Part shown: positions 41,851 through 50,793 of the stretch, piece by piece | Numbering within the stretch: position 1 is the first letter of the stretch | How the letters are laid out: the number at the start of each line of letters is the position of its first letter | Assembly: GCA_963824195.1 (NCBI GenBank) | Contig: CAWGOJ010000001.1 | Span: 1-64,000, forward strand | Direction: 5' to 3' | DNA length: 64,000 nucleotides | Source of the DNA: Bog-473 sp963824195 | Lineage (GTDB): Bacteria; Actinomycetota; Acidimicrobiia; Acidimicrobiales; RAAP-2 | Program-made: the position numbers and the translations under genes | Notes under the pieces: generated by a model | What the model was told of the DNA's origin: nothing | Databases searched by the model: none | The model's input: the letters and a program-made list of their open reading frames with translations, nothing else

Positions 41851-42612
41851 TCAGGCGCTGCTTATCGGACCGATGGAGATCGTGGCCTGCGGCGCCTCCG
41901 GCCGCACGATCTCGCCCCACTTGGAATAGGTGATGTGCTCGGCGGAGGTGGGCTTCCCCTTGGCGTTCAGCGAGTCCTCCTCCACCGGGACGTGGGTCCC
42001 CTGGGCGCGGACGTAGAGCACGACGTGCAGCGTCGTCTTGCTGCCGATGGTCTGCGTGCCCTCGATGGCGTCGACCGCGGAGCCGTCGATGGTGCGGGGG
42101 CTCCCGAGCGAGAGCGGGCCCTCGAGTGCCAGCTCCTTCGCGAGGTCCTGCGAACGGACGCCTGCGACGACCTGGGAGAACGCGGTGTTGTCGGTCGCGA
42201 ACTCAATCCAGTGGCCCGCGGCGACGGTCGCCTGGGCCACGCTCATGCCGGCCAGGTTCTCGAGCCCGCCCACGTTGCCCTTCACATAGGTGATGCCACC
42301 GATCACGTCGATCGTGGCGTTGTCGGTGGGGGACCCCTTCCCGGTGAGGACCGTCTGGGTGCCCGACGCCGGACCGGCGTCGCCGCTCTCGAGGAGGGTC
42401 ACCTTCGACTGGATCGATGACGAGGCGTAGTGGACCGACCACGAGCGGGTGGTGGCGATGGCCTCCCGGTAGAGCGTCGACGCGCTCGGCGTGGAAGCCG
42501 ACGCCGCAGCGGCGGGCGTCTGGACGGTGGCGGCCAGGGTGCCGGCCAGCACCGAGCCGGCCAGCAGGGTGGCGGCCAGCACCGTGCCGGTCACCTGCCT
42601 TCTCTCGAGCAC
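41851..42612 (-). CDS. secreted protein, paralogue of 40918-41727
   Basis: 253 aa from GTG 42612 with GGGAG 7 nt upstream. The signal peptide is VLAATLLAGSVLAGTLAA. It shares with its downstream neighbour the order REAIATTRSWSVHYASSSIQSK, IGGITYVKGNVGGL, EGPLSLG and HITYSKWGEI. The two arose by tandem duplication. Function unknown. The start region lies ~165 bp from the recA SOS box on the other strand. Confidence 0.75.
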   Translation of the reverse strand: MLERRQVTGTVLAATLLAGSVLAGTLAATVQTPAAAASASTPSASTLYREAIATTRSWSVHYASSSIQSKVTLLESGDAGPASGTQTVLTGKGSPTDNATIDVIGGITYVKGNVGGLENLAGMSVAQATVAAGHWIEFATDNTAFSQVVAGVRSQDLAKELALEGPLSLGSPRTIDGSAVDAIEGTQTIGSKTTLHVVLYVRAQGTHVPVEEDSLNAKGKPTSAEHITYSKWGEIVRPEAPQATISIGPISSA

Positions 42613-42776
42613 CGCAGCTCTCCCTTTCTTCCCGCTTCCCGCCGGCGGACCTGTCAGCTTCGCACGCGACCGGCGCGCTGCTCCGTCACTCCCGGCCTCT
42701 CCGTCACGGAAACTCGGGGCGGGTGACCGACCGTTCTCCGGCGGCCCCCCGCCCCGTCGGGAGGATCCACGGGCTA

Positions 42777-42797
42777 CGAACACACGTTCGTTATGAT
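42777..42797 (+). promoter_or_regulatory. SOS (LexA) box and -10 of recA
   Basis: The perfect actinobacterial LexA dyad CGAAC ACAC GTTCG lies at 42777-42790. It abuts a -10 like TATGAT (42792-42797), about 105 bp upstream of the recA start. LexA binding there would block the promoter until DNA damage. Confidence 0.88.
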
Positions 42798-42903
42798 GCG
42801 AACAGGCAGCGCCGGCGGAACCGTCACACCCCCGCCGTAGGGTCACCGAAAGGCACCGGTCGAGGCCGGCACAAGTCGCAGAGCACACATGAAGGAGAGT
42901 CAG

Positions 42904-43965
42904 ATGGCCGAATCAGAACGGGAGAAGGCGCTGGACGCCGCGCTGGGCCAGATCGAGAAGCAATTCGGCAAGGGCTCGGTCATGCGCATGGGCGACAACC
43001 TCTCAATGAACATCGAGTCCATCCCCACTGGCGCGCTCTCCCTCGACCTCGCGCTGGGCATCGGCGGGCTCCCCCGGGGCCGTATCGTCGAGATCTACGG
43101 GCCCGAGTCGTCGGGCAAGTCGACCTTGGCGATGCACGCGGTGGCCGAGGCACAGCGCAACGGCGGCATCTGCGCGTACGTCGACGCCGAGCACGCCATG
43201 GACCCGGTCTACGCGCGGGCCATCGGGGTCAACGTCGACGACCTTCTCATCTCGCAGCCCGACACCGGCGAGCAGGCACTCGAGATCGCCGACATGCTCA
43301 TCCGCTCCGGGGCGCTCGACGTCCTGGTCATCGACTCGGTGGCGGCCCTGACGCCGCGGGCCGAGATCGAGGGCGAAATGGGGGACACCCACGTCGGCCT
43401 CCAGGCGCGCCTCATGTCCCAGGCCCTACGCAAGCTGACGGGCACGCTGTCGAAGTCCAGCACCATCGCCATCTTCATCAACCAGCTGCGCGAGAAGATC
43501 GGCGTGATGTACGGGTCACCCGAGGTGACCCCCGGTGGCCGCGCGCTGAAGTTCTACTCCTCCATCCGGCTGGACATCCGCCGGATCGAGTCGATCAAGG
43601 ACGGGGCCGACGTGGTCGGCAACCGGACCAGGGTCAAGGTCGTCAAGAACAAGTGCTCGTCGCCGTTCAAGCAGGCCGAGTTCGACATCATGTACGGCAA
43701 GGGGATCAGCCGCGAGGGGTCGATCCTCGACGTCGCGGTCGAGCTCGGGTTCGTCAAGAAGTCGGGTGCCTGGTTCACCTACGAAGGGGAGCAGCTCGGA
43801 CAGGGCCGCGAGAACGTCAAGACGTTCCTCTCGGAGAACCCGCAGCTGATGGCGGAGATCAACGACCGGGTGCGCGAGTGCCTGGCCCCCAAGGACCCCG
43901 ACGACGCCCTCTCCACCGAGATTGCCGTCAACCCCGACGATCTGCCGATCACGCTCGACTCCTAG
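42904..43965 (+). CDS. recA: recombinase RecA
   Basis: 353 aa from the ATG at 42904, which has AAGGAG 8 nt upstream; the in-frame ATG at 42889 precedes that site. Walker A is GPESSGKST (66-74), Walker B LVIDSVAAL, and L2 has GGRALKFYSS. It forms the strand-exchange filament and the LexA co-protease. No recX follows, unlike the usual actinobacterial order. The C-terminus is acidic as expected. Confidence 0.97.
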   Translation: MAESEREKALDAALGQIEKQFGKGSVMRMGDNLSMNIESIPTGALSLDLALGIGGLPRGRIVEIYGPESSGKSTLAMHAVAEAQRNGGICAYVDAEHAMDPVYARAIGVNVDDLLISQPDTGEQALEIADMLIRSGALDVLVIDSVAALTPRAEIEGEMGDTHVGLQARLMSQALRKLTGTLSKSSTIAIFINQLREKIGVMYGSPEVTPGGRALKFYSSIRLDIRRIESIKDGADVVGNRTRVKVVKNKCSSPFKQAEFDIMYGKGISREGSILDVAVELGFVKKSGAWFTYEGEQLGQGRENVKTFLSENPQLMAEINDRVRECLAPKDPDDALSTEIAVNPDDLPITLDS

Positions 43966-44056
43966 CTGTACTCCCGTCCCTCACGGCGCCGAAGCCCCCC
44001 GGGCCGTCTCCGCCACTCCCGCGGGAGGGTGCGAGAGCAGCGGTCACAATGGTGTG

Positions 44057-44974
44057 ATGCCGGCCAAAGAATGGAAGAAGCGGGCCTACCGCGCCTTCGA
44101 TCGCTTCGTCCCCACGATTCCCTTCCGTTACCTGCCGCCCAAGCAGTCGGTGCGCATGGCGTTCAACGTGATCCTCGACCGCGAGCCCGACCCCGAGGGT
44201 GGCCCCGACTACACCCGCAGGCTGGCCGGGGGCCAGCTGACCCGGCGGGGCGTGGCCGAGGCCCTGGCCCACTCGGAGGAGTTCCGCCGCCGCGTGCCGA
44301 TCCGTGACGTATTGCTGTCCATGCACGTCAGCCGGAGCGAGTTCGTGGCCGGCCTGCCGCGCGCCGCCCGCATCCTGGACCTCGGGGGGACCCACCAGGG
44401 GCTGCCCGACGGTGCCCTGGTGCACCTGGGCTATCCCTACCCCTTCGAGCGCCTGGTGGTCGTCGACCTCCCGGTCGAGGATCGCCACGAGATCTACCAG
44501 GGCGGCTCGACCGGTGCGCCCGTGCTCTCCGAGCTCGGCCCGGTCGAGTTCGCGTTCCACTCGATGGTCGACCTGGGCCCCTACGAGGACGGCTCGTTCG
44601 ACCTCGTCTACAGCGGCCAGTCCATTGAGCACGTCAGCGAAGCGGACGGTGACGCGGTGACGCGCGAGGCGTTCCGAGTGCTGGCCCCAGGCGGGTGGTT
44701 CTGCCTCGACACGCCGAACGGCCCGGTGTGGCGCCTGCGCTCGGATGCGCTGATGAACGAGGACCACGAGATCGAGTACGCGGCGGGCGAGCTGGTGGCC
44801 AAGCTCGAGCGGGCCGGCTTCGAGGTCGCCGAGTGCAAGGGCCTCAACCTGATGCGCCAGGGCGCGGCCGCCGGCGTGTTCGACGAGGCCGAAGCCAGCG
44901 CGCATCCGGGCGTGTTCGCCGCGGCGGAGGACTGCCTGTTGCTCGCCGTCGTGGCCCGCAAGCCAACGGGCTAG
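44057..44974 (+). CDS. DUF4214 plus class I SAM-dependent methyltransferase
   Basis: 305 aa. Residues ~35-85 (AFNVILDREPDPEGGPDY, EALAHSEEFRRR) match the DUF4214 repeat often found in glycan-related enzymes. A methyltransferase domain follows (ILDLGGTHQG, SFDLVYSGQSIEHV, VLAPGGWFCLDTPN). The nucleotide loop reads LGGTH instead of the usual GCGxG. It may methylate a surface glycan. The start ATG is weakly supported upstream. Confidence 0.75.
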   Translation: MPAKEWKKRAYRAFDRFVPTIPFRYLPPKQSVRMAFNVILDREPDPEGGPDYTRRLAGGQLTRRGVAEALAHSEEFRRRVPIRDVLLSMHVSRSEFVAGLPRAARILDLGGTHQGLPDGALVHLGYPYPFERLVVVDLPVEDRHEIYQGGSTGAPVLSELGPVEFAFHSMVDLGPYEDGSFDLVYSGQSIEHVSEADGDAVTREAFRVLAPGGWFCLDTPNGPVWRLRSDALMNEDHEIEYAAGELVAKLERAGFEVAECKGLNLMRQGAAAGVFDEAEASAHPGVFAAAEDCLLLAVVARKPTG

Positions 44975-44993
44975 GAACAGCGAGGCGGCCAGC

Positions 44994-46067
44994 CTAGGGG
45001 GTCGTGGTGGCGAGGATGGAGTTGGGCACCAGCTCCACCCAGGTCTGGCCGGGCGCCATGGGGATGGGGTTGCCCGCCGCGTCCAGGTACAAGGTGGGCG
45101 ACCCGAGTGTCGTCCGGTGCCAGGTGGCGGGTATGGCCATCCCGTTGCGGAAGACCGTGGCCGTCCCGCTGGCGTTGGGGTACAGGTCGGCCTGGACCTC
45201 GAGGCCGCCCTGGGAGTTCTCGGCCCAGGGGCCGTAGCTGATCTGGACGTACTGCACCACGACGTTGGCGGCGGCGTTCTGGACACCGTCGGCCAGCATG
45301 TCGGGCGTCAGGTCGTTGTAGTAGCGCTGGAACGTTTTGGTCGTCGTGTTCCACTTCCAGGTCACATCCGACGTGCCCGAGAAGTCGATGTGCACGAGCG
45401 AGACGGGGGTGCCTCCCGCCGGCGGCGCCGTCGTGTAGGTGAACAGCGGCTGGGGTGGCGTCGTCATCGTCGGATGCGTGCCGTAGACGATGGCGGTCGA
45501 GGTGTAGTCGGCGTCGGGTGGCACATGGTTGGGGGGGTGGATCATCAGCGAGTTGCTCGCGCCGATGTCGACGTTGACGATCGGAGAGGCGTCGATGTTG
45601 GCGAGCACGGGGTTGATGCCGCCCACGTGCGCCAGCAGAGGATTGCCCAGCTGCCCGAGGATGCCAATGTCGATGTTGCGGGCCGAGCGCACCGGGCCGA
45701 TCAGCGCCACGTTCTGGCACTGGAACACGGCGGCGAAGCGGGTGATGCCGCCCTCGACGGGCTCCTCGAAGATGATGTCGGCCTTGTCCAACCCCGACTG
45801 CGGCCGGCCGGCGGGGTAGTTGTCGATCTTGACCGCCATAGCGGGCCGCTGGGGGACGGAGACACCCGGTGCCGGCAAGCCGGTGAGCGGGCAGGCCGGC
45901 GGTGGTGCCGTGGACGTCGTCGTGGTCCGCTTGGGCTTGGGCGCCGCGTCCTTGTGCGCGGGGGAGGAGCAGGCGCTCAACACGAGGCCTGCGAGTCCGG
46001 CGGCCGCCAGCACGTTCCAGGCGAGCGGACGGCGCGCCCGGGAGCGGTGTTCCTCGGAGTTCCCCAT
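44994..46067 (-). CDS. DUF3048 (YerB-like) lipoprotein
   Basis: 357 aa. A lipobox (LSAC at ~33) follows a signal peptide. It has a Lys/Thr/Pro-rich linker, then the DUF3048 core: MAVKIDNYPAGRPQSGLDKAD, EEPVEGGITRFAAVF, IGPVRSARNID, and a C-terminal domain with WGPW-like (SYGPWAENS) and LVPN. The family is widespread, secreted and of unknown biochemical function. Confidence 0.85.
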   Translation of the reverse strand: MGNSEEHRSRARRPLAWNVLAAAGLAGLVLSACSSPAHKDAAPKPKRTTTTSTAPPPACPLTGLPAPGVSVPQRPAMAVKIDNYPAGRPQSGLDKADIIFEEPVEGGITRFAAVFQCQNVALIGPVRSARNIDIGILGQLGNPLLAHVGGINPVLANIDASPIVNVDIGASNSLMIHPPNHVPPDADYTSTAIVYGTHPTMTTPPQPLFTYTTAPPAGGTPVSLVHIDFSGTSDVTWKWNTTTKTFQRYYNDLTPDMLADGVQNAAANVVVQYVQISYGPWAENSQGGLEVQADLYPNASGTATVFRNGMAIPATWHRTTLGSPTLYLDAAGNPIPMAPGQTWVELVPNSILATTTP

Positions 46068-46157
46068 TTCTGCAGTTCGATCGTAGGGGGGCGGCGCCCG
46101 CGAGTGGTGGCATGCCGCGGCCCGGGCGCCGGCTCGGGCGCCGGTGGCCGGTGGCCC

Positions 46158-46207
46158 GTCAGGCCGATCAGGCCGTCAGGCCGATCAGGCCATCAGGCCA
46201 TCAGGCC
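46158..46207 (+). repeat. short tandem repeats (GTCAGGCCGATCAGGCC)2 plus (ATCAGGCC)2
   Basis: A 17-bp unit occurs twice in tandem and is followed by two 8-bp half units. It overlaps the stop of the gene at 46201-47916 and lies in the gap to the DUF3048 gene. No stable hairpin is obvious. Confidence 0.85.
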
Positions 46208-47916
46208 GATGCCGTACCCGCCGCTGTGCCGGCGGCGGCCGCAGCCCCCGTGTAGACCTCGGTCCAGCTGCCGCCCGAGCTGCCGTAGGAGCTGGCGGGC
46301 CCCAGCCCGAAGCGGCCGTACACGTTCTCCATGGCCCGGCGGACCACATCGGTGATGCCCGGGAAGGGCCCTGGGATCACGAGCGAGGGGATGCCACCGG
46401 TCGTCGAGAGCATGGAGACGAAGCTGGCCGAGCCGCTGGCCAGCACGCCGCCTCCGTTGCCAGGCGCCGTGTAGTAGGTGACGTCGGACCAGTTGGACTG
46501 CCCCGGGACGGGGGAGTGGGCCAGCACGTCGACGTTGCGCGGACCCGGCATGGACGGGACGTAGCGGTCGTACTCCCCAAGGATCATGTTGGGGAACGCC
46601 TGCCCGTCCTTGAGATTGCAGCCGTCATAGAACCAGGAGGACGCATCGGTGACGACCATGTCGGCCTTGGCGTGCACCGACTGGTACATGGAGCCGATGA
46701 GCGTCGACTCGGGCTGGTTGACCGGCGCCTGGTCCCAGTTGACCGTCGTGAGCTCCGGCTGCTGGAGCGCCAACGGGTCCTCGGCCGCACTCTTGTAGCA
46801 GACCTCCAGGCGGTTCGGCCCGACCGAGCTCGGCTCCATGCGGATCTGCCGGTAACAGGCGTTCGCGCCGAGGAAGGCCAGGTTGACGCCGTTCGCGTTG
46901 GCCTGGGCAGCGCCCTGGCGCATGGGCTGGGACCAGTACTCGTCGTGGCCCAGGCTGAAGAGGCAGCGATGGTTCGCCAGCAGCTGCGGCCGGACGTGCA
47001 GGTCGACGTCGGTCCAGTAGGTCAGGTCGAGTCCCAGGCTCTCGAGGTGGAACAGCAGGGGCAGCTCATTGCCGACGAAGTCTGCCGCGCCCGACGCCCA
47101 GGTCTGGGGGTAGGGGCGGTCGAAGGAGACGATCCGGGCCCGGTCGGCGAAGTTCTGACCCCCCGACGCCGTCTTCCCGTAGTAGAGGCTGTAGTCACCC
47201 CAGAGGTTGTAGGCCTGCCAGGTGGTGACGCTGTTCTGGAGCACGTAGGCGGCGGTCGATGCGTCGTCGCGGATCGTGAGCGGCACGAATTGCTCCTCGC
47301 CCCCGCTCCCCACCAGCTTGAGGAGGTAGCAGCCCGGCAGCCACGCCTTCGTGATGCTGATCGTCGTGGTGGGCGACCACGGGCAGGTGACCGTGCCCGT
47401 GCCGGGGGTGACCACCGGGGCGGCCTGCGCCTTGGCGGCCACGAAGTCGCTCTGCCAGATGAGACGGCCACCCAGGCCCTGGTAGTAGCCCATGCGGTAC
47501 GCCTGCACCTGCACGGCACTCGCCGTGGTGTTGACGAAGAGGGCGACGTCGTCGCCGGGCACCGCGCTGACCTGGCTGGCGAACCCCTCGAGCGCGTGGT
47601 CGGGCTGCACGAAGTTGCAGATCCAGTCGAGCGTGCCGGGCTTGGCGTTCTCGGCGATCAGCCAGGGCGCGGTCGGCACGATGACGCCGCTCGGCAGCGT
47701 GGTGTCGACGACCGCGGGGCCGACGTCGTGCGCGTGGCGACGAGCCCGGGCGGGCACGCGGTTCTTCGCCTTCGTCGTACCGAGGCGCGTTCCCGCCAGC
47801 CCGACGGCGCCGAGCGCGGAGAACTGCAGGAACTGTCGCCGGTCCAGCCGGCGGCGATCCGAGGGTTCCGGCGTCGGCGCAGAGTCTGAGCCGCCGTCCA
47901 TAGGAGGTGGCTGCAC
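46201..47916 (-). CDS. Tat-exported N,N-dimethylformamidase beta-like protein
   Basis: 571 aa. The twin-arginine signal (DRRRLDRRQFLQFSA) is followed by a large domain resembling the C-terminal part of the N,N-dimethylformamidase large subunit (YRMGYYQGLGGRL, TTWQAYNLWGDYSLY, VSFDRPYPQTW, LFSLGHDEYWSQPMR). Family members contain a mononuclear iron amidohydrolase site; the activity here is unproven. The start could be GTG 47916 or ATG 47901. Divergent from the acyltransferase at 47998. Confidence 0.8.
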   Translation of the reverse strand: MQPPPMDGGSDSAPTPEPSDRRRLDRRQFLQFSALGAVGLAGTRLGTTKAKNRVPARARRHAHDVGPAVVDTTLPSGVIVPTAPWLIAENAKPGTLDWICNFVQPDHALEGFASQVSAVPGDDVALFVNTTASAVQVQAYRMGYYQGLGGRLIWQSDFVAAKAQAAPVVTPGTGTVTCPWSPTTTISITKAWLPGCYLLKLVGSGGEEQFVPLTIRDDASTAAYVLQNSVTTWQAYNLWGDYSLYYGKTASGGQNFADRARIVSFDRPYPQTWASGAADFVGNELPLLFHLESLGLDLTYWTDVDLHVRPQLLANHRCLFSLGHDEYWSQPMRQGAAQANANGVNLAFLGANACYRQIRMEPSSVGPNRLEVCYKSAAEDPLALQQPELTTVNWDQAPVNQPESTLIGSMYQSVHAKADMVVTDASSWFYDGCNLKDGQAFPNMILGEYDRYVPSMPGPRNVDVLAHSPVPGQSNWSDVTYYTAPGNGGGVLASGSASFVSMLSTTGGIPSLVIPGPFPGITDVVRRAMENVYGRFGLGPASSYGSSGGSWTEVYTGAAAAAGTAAGTASA

Positions 47917-47997
47917 GGAATGATTCTACCCGGCAGCCCCTCTTGCACTCATCGGCGCCCGTCACGGGGTGGCGGCGGCACCACCTACCATTCCGGG

Positions 47998-48660
47998 GTG
48001 AGTTGGGCCCGCTCCCTCCCCAGACCGCTGCGCCGGTCGCTGTCCCGCCTCGTGCACGCGGCCTGGGACGGCGCCGCCGAGCTCGGGGCGATCGGGCCGG
48101 ACGATCCGTGGGGCCGGCGCTTCGGCCGGATGGGCCGGGGAGCCTGCCTGCTGTTCCCCCAGGGCTCCATCTACAACGAGCACCTGATCCACATCGGCGC
48201 CGAGACCATCGTCGGCCCGGGCGCATCCATTTCGGCGGGCATGGCGCCGGGCCAGGAGATGCCGACGAATCCGGTCGTCTCCATCGGCAGCCGCTGCCTC
48301 ATCGGGCGCGGATCGCACATTGTCGGCCACTGGGAGATCGTGATCGGCGACGACATCCAGACCGGGCCCTACGTCTACATCACCGATCAGAACCACAGCT
48401 ACGAGGACCCCGTCGAGCCGATCGGGCGGCAGTGGCCGACAGAGGCCGCGGTGCGCATCGGATCGGGGAGCTGGCTCGGCGCCAACGCGGTGATCCTCCC
48501 GGGCGCGCAGATCGGCGAGCACGTGGTGGTGGCGGCGGGGGCGGTGGTGCGCGGGGTGGTCCCGGACCGCTGCGTGGTTGCCGGCGTGCCGGCGCGCATC
48601 GTGCGCCGCTGGGTCGAAGGGTCCGGATGGGTCGCCGAGGATGACGTGGCGCTCCCATGA
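47998..48660 (+). CDS. hexapeptide-repeat acyltransferase
   Basis: 220 aa, GTG start. A left-handed beta-helix runs over ~70-200 (IGAETIVGPGASISAG, IGSRCLIGRGSHIVGH, WLGANAVILPGAQIGEH). The catalytic-type His lies in TDQNHSYED, and the terminal VVAGVPARIVRRW is typical of O-acetyltransferases. Substrate unknown. Overlaps serB by ATGA. Confidence 0.85.
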   Translation: MSWARSLPRPLRRSLSRLVHAAWDGAAELGAIGPDDPWGRRFGRMGRGACLLFPQGSIYNEHLIHIGAETIVGPGASISAGMAPGQEMPTNPVVSIGSRCLIGRGSHIVGHWEIVIGDDIQTGPYVYITDQNHSYEDPVEPIGRQWPTEAAVRIGSGSWLGANAVILPGAQIGEHVVVAAGAVVRGVVPDRCVVAGVPARIVRRWVEGSGWVAEDDVALP

Positions 48661-49868
48661 GCACGCCGGTGGGCTCGCCGGCGCCGCACCTGGTGTCGCT
48701 GAGCGGCCAGGACGGGCCGGGCATTGCCGAGCAGCTCTTCGCCGCGCTGGCCGAGCAGAGCGTGGACGTCAACGATGTCGAGCAGGTGCGTGTGCACGGG
48801 CGGCTGCTGCTCTGCGTCGAGGTGGCGATGCTGCCGGGCGAGGTGGACGGTGTGCGCACCGCGCTGGCGCGGCGGCTGGACGGCTCCGGCGTCGAGGTCA
48901 CGGTCGATCCGCTCGTCGAGGCGGAGGTGGGCCACACGACCGAGCGGCACCTCGTCACCGTGCTGGCACCCGACATCGACGCCGGCACGCTCGAGGGCGT
49001 GGCGGGCCGCATCGCGCGGTGCGGGGGCAACATCGAGCGGATCGTCCGCCTGTCCGCGTACCCGGTGCACAGCTACGAGCTGTCCGTGGCGGGCGCCCAC
49101 CTCGACGGGCTGCGGCGCGCCCTGGCCCAGGAGGCCGCGCGCCGCCAGGTCGACATCGCCGTCCAGGTGGCCGGGCTGCACCGTCGGGCCAAGCACCTGA
49201 TCGTGATGGACGCCGACTCCACGCTGCTGCAGCACGAGGTGGTGGACCTGCTCGCCGAGCGCTGCGGCTGCGGCCCGCAAGTGGCGGCCGTCACCGAGGC
49301 GGCCATGGCAGGCGAGGTCGACTTCGAGGAGGCACTGCGGCGCCGGGTGCGTCTGCTGGCCGGCCTGACGGAGGCCGACCTCCAGGCGGTGCGCGACGGC
49401 ATCCTCCTCGCCCCGGGCGCCCGCACGCTGGTGCGCACGCTCAAGCGCCTCGGCTACGAGCTCGCCGTGGTCAGCGGGGGCTTCACGCAGGTGATTCAGC
49501 CGCTGGTGGAGGAGCTGGGCATCGACCACCTGGCGGCCAACGTCCTGGTCGTCGACGGCGGGGTCCTCACGGGCGAGCTCGACGGGGCGATCGTGGACCG
49601 GGCGGGCAAGGCGGCGGCCCTGGTCCGCTTCGCCGAGGCGGCTGGTGTCCCGCTCGCCCGCACCATCGCGGTCGGCGACGGGGCCAACGACATCGACATG
49701 CTGGCCACGGCGGGGCTCGGCATCGCGTTCAACGCCAAGCCGGTCGTGCGGCGGGCGGCCGACACGGCGCTCAGCGTGCCCTACCTCGACGCCATCCTCT
49801 TCCTCCTCGGCATCTCGCGGCGCGAGGTGGAGCTGGCCGACCGCCTGGAACCGGAGGTGGCACTGTGA
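48657..49868 (+). CDS. serB: phosphoserine phosphatase SerB (ACT-HAD)
   Basis: 403 aa. Two N-terminal ACT-like units (LVSLSGQDGPGIAEQLF; LVTVLAPDIDAGTLEGVAG) precede a HAD domain with nucleophile motif MDADSTLL, GELDFEEALRRRV-like (GEVDFEEALRRRV), SGGFTQV and GDGANDIDML. It makes serine from O-phosphoserine; the ACT units suggest serine feedback. The length is that of the mycobacterial long form. Confidence 0.93.
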   Translation: MSTPVGSPAPHLVSLSGQDGPGIAEQLFAALAEQSVDVNDVEQVRVHGRLLLCVEVAMLPGEVDGVRTALARRLDGSGVEVTVDPLVEAEVGHTTERHLVTVLAPDIDAGTLEGVAGRIARCGGNIERIVRLSAYPVHSYELSVAGAHLDGLRRALAQEAARRQVDIAVQVAGLHRRAKHLIVMDADSTLLQHEVVDLLAERCGCGPQVAAVTEAAMAGEVDFEEALRRRVRLLAGLTEADLQAVRDGILLAPGARTLVRTLKRLGYELAVVSGGFTQVIQPLVEELGIDHLAANVLVVDGGVLTGELDGAIVDRAGKAAALVRFAEAAGVPLARTIAVGDGANDIDMLATAGLGIAFNAKPVVRRAADTALSVPYLDAILFLLGISRREVELADRLEPEVAL

Positions 49869-50548
49869 CCGTGCAGGCCCAGGGCGAACAGGGGAAGCTG
49901 GCGCACAACCGCGGCGCCCGCCCCTTGCTGCGGGGCTGGTTGCACGTGGCGGCCTTCGCCGCGTGGTTGATCGGCGGGCCTTTCCTCATTGCGGCCGGCC
50001 CGGATGCCTGGGCCAAGGCGGCCTTGTCCGTCTACGTGGCCGGCATGCTCATCATGTTCGGCACCAGCGCTGCCTTCCACCGGCTGCGCTGGTCGGCGCC
50101 GGCGTGGCGCCGCATGCGGCGGGCCGACCACAGCGCGATCTTCGTCGGCATCGCCGGGACCTCCACGGCGGTGGCGGGGCTCGCGCTCACCGGATGGGGC
50201 CGGGTGCTCGTGCTCGCCATGGTATGGGGGGGTGCGGTGGTGGGCATCGCGCTGCGCCAGGTGTGGCTCGACGCGCCCCAGTGGGTGGTCGCCATCCCCT
50301 ACGTCGTCGTGGGCTGGTGTCCCGTCGTCGTGTCGCCCCAGCTGGTGCGCAGCCTGGGCTGGGCGGGGTTCGGGCTCATGCTCGCCGGAGGGCTGGCGTA
50401 CACGGCGGGTGCGCTCGTGTACGCCCGCAAGCGGCCGGACCCGTGGCCGGACGTCTTCGGCTTCCACGAGGTGTTCCACGCCTGCACCCTCGTGGGTGCG
50501 GGGCTGTTCGCCTACCTGGTCGTCTTCATCGCCCTGCCGCGTTACTAG
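49865..50548 (+). CDS. hemolysin III / TrhA-family membrane protein
   Basis: 227 aa. Seven TM helices with the family motifs SAAFHR (first His), DHSAIF and the terminal EVFHACTLVGAG His pair, a PAQR-type metal site. It overlaps serB by 4 nt. It may modulate membrane lipid or ceramide-like hydrolysis; the exact role is unresolved. Confidence 0.85.
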   Translation: MTVQAQGEQGKLAHNRGARPLLRGWLHVAAFAAWLIGGPFLIAAGPDAWAKAALSVYVAGMLIMFGTSAAFHRLRWSAPAWRRMRRADHSAIFVGIAGTSTAVAGLALTGWGRVLVLAMVWGGAVVGIALRQVWLDAPQWVVAIPYVVVGWCPVVVSPQLVRSLGWAGFGLMLAGGLAYTAGALVYARKRPDPWPDVFGFHEVFHACTLVGAGLFAYLVVFIALPRY

Positions 50549-50561
50549 GCGGCGCCGCGCT

Positions 50562-50755
50562 TCAGGCGATGACGCCGTCGGCCCGGAGCCACGCCAGCTC
50601 GTCGGGCCCGAGCCCGAGCTCGGCCTTCAGCACAGCGTCGGTGTGCTCACCGAGCCACGGCACCCGGACCTCGGGGCCTTCGGCGACCTCGGCGAACTTC
50701 ACCGGGAGCCCGGGGTGCTCGAGGGCCAGGATGCGCACCCCCGAGAGCGGCTTGC
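50562..50755 (-). pseudogene. family III CoA-transferase with interior deleted
   Basis: The minus-strand frame reads GKPLSGVRILALEHPG and then LPVKFAEVAEGPEVRVPWLGEH...LRADGVIA-stop (quoted in part). The first part is the CaiB/BaiF N-terminus and the second the CaiB C-terminus. The ~330 residues normally between them, including the catalytic Asp, are missing. There is no good start codon or ribosome site. It is probably a deletion scar in the catabolic cluster to its right. Confidence 0.7.
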
Positions 50756-50793
50756 CCCACTCTCCGCCTCCGGATTGACGACGTCGCCCAGCC

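Noticed and set aside
44020..44036. Small CTCCCGCGGGAG palindrome after recA as a terminator
   Set aside because: The stem is only 6 bp and no T run follows; too weak to call.
46158..46207. Rho-independent terminator between the DMFase-like and DUF3048 genes
   Set aside because: The segment is made of direct repeats, not a stem, and has no T tract.
48578..49860. Long plus-strand frame overlapping serB (656-aa frame)
   Set aside because: Only its 3' part (from GTG 49865) is a gene, the hemolysin-III protein. The first 430 codons are an Ala/Arg/Gly-rich shadow of serB.
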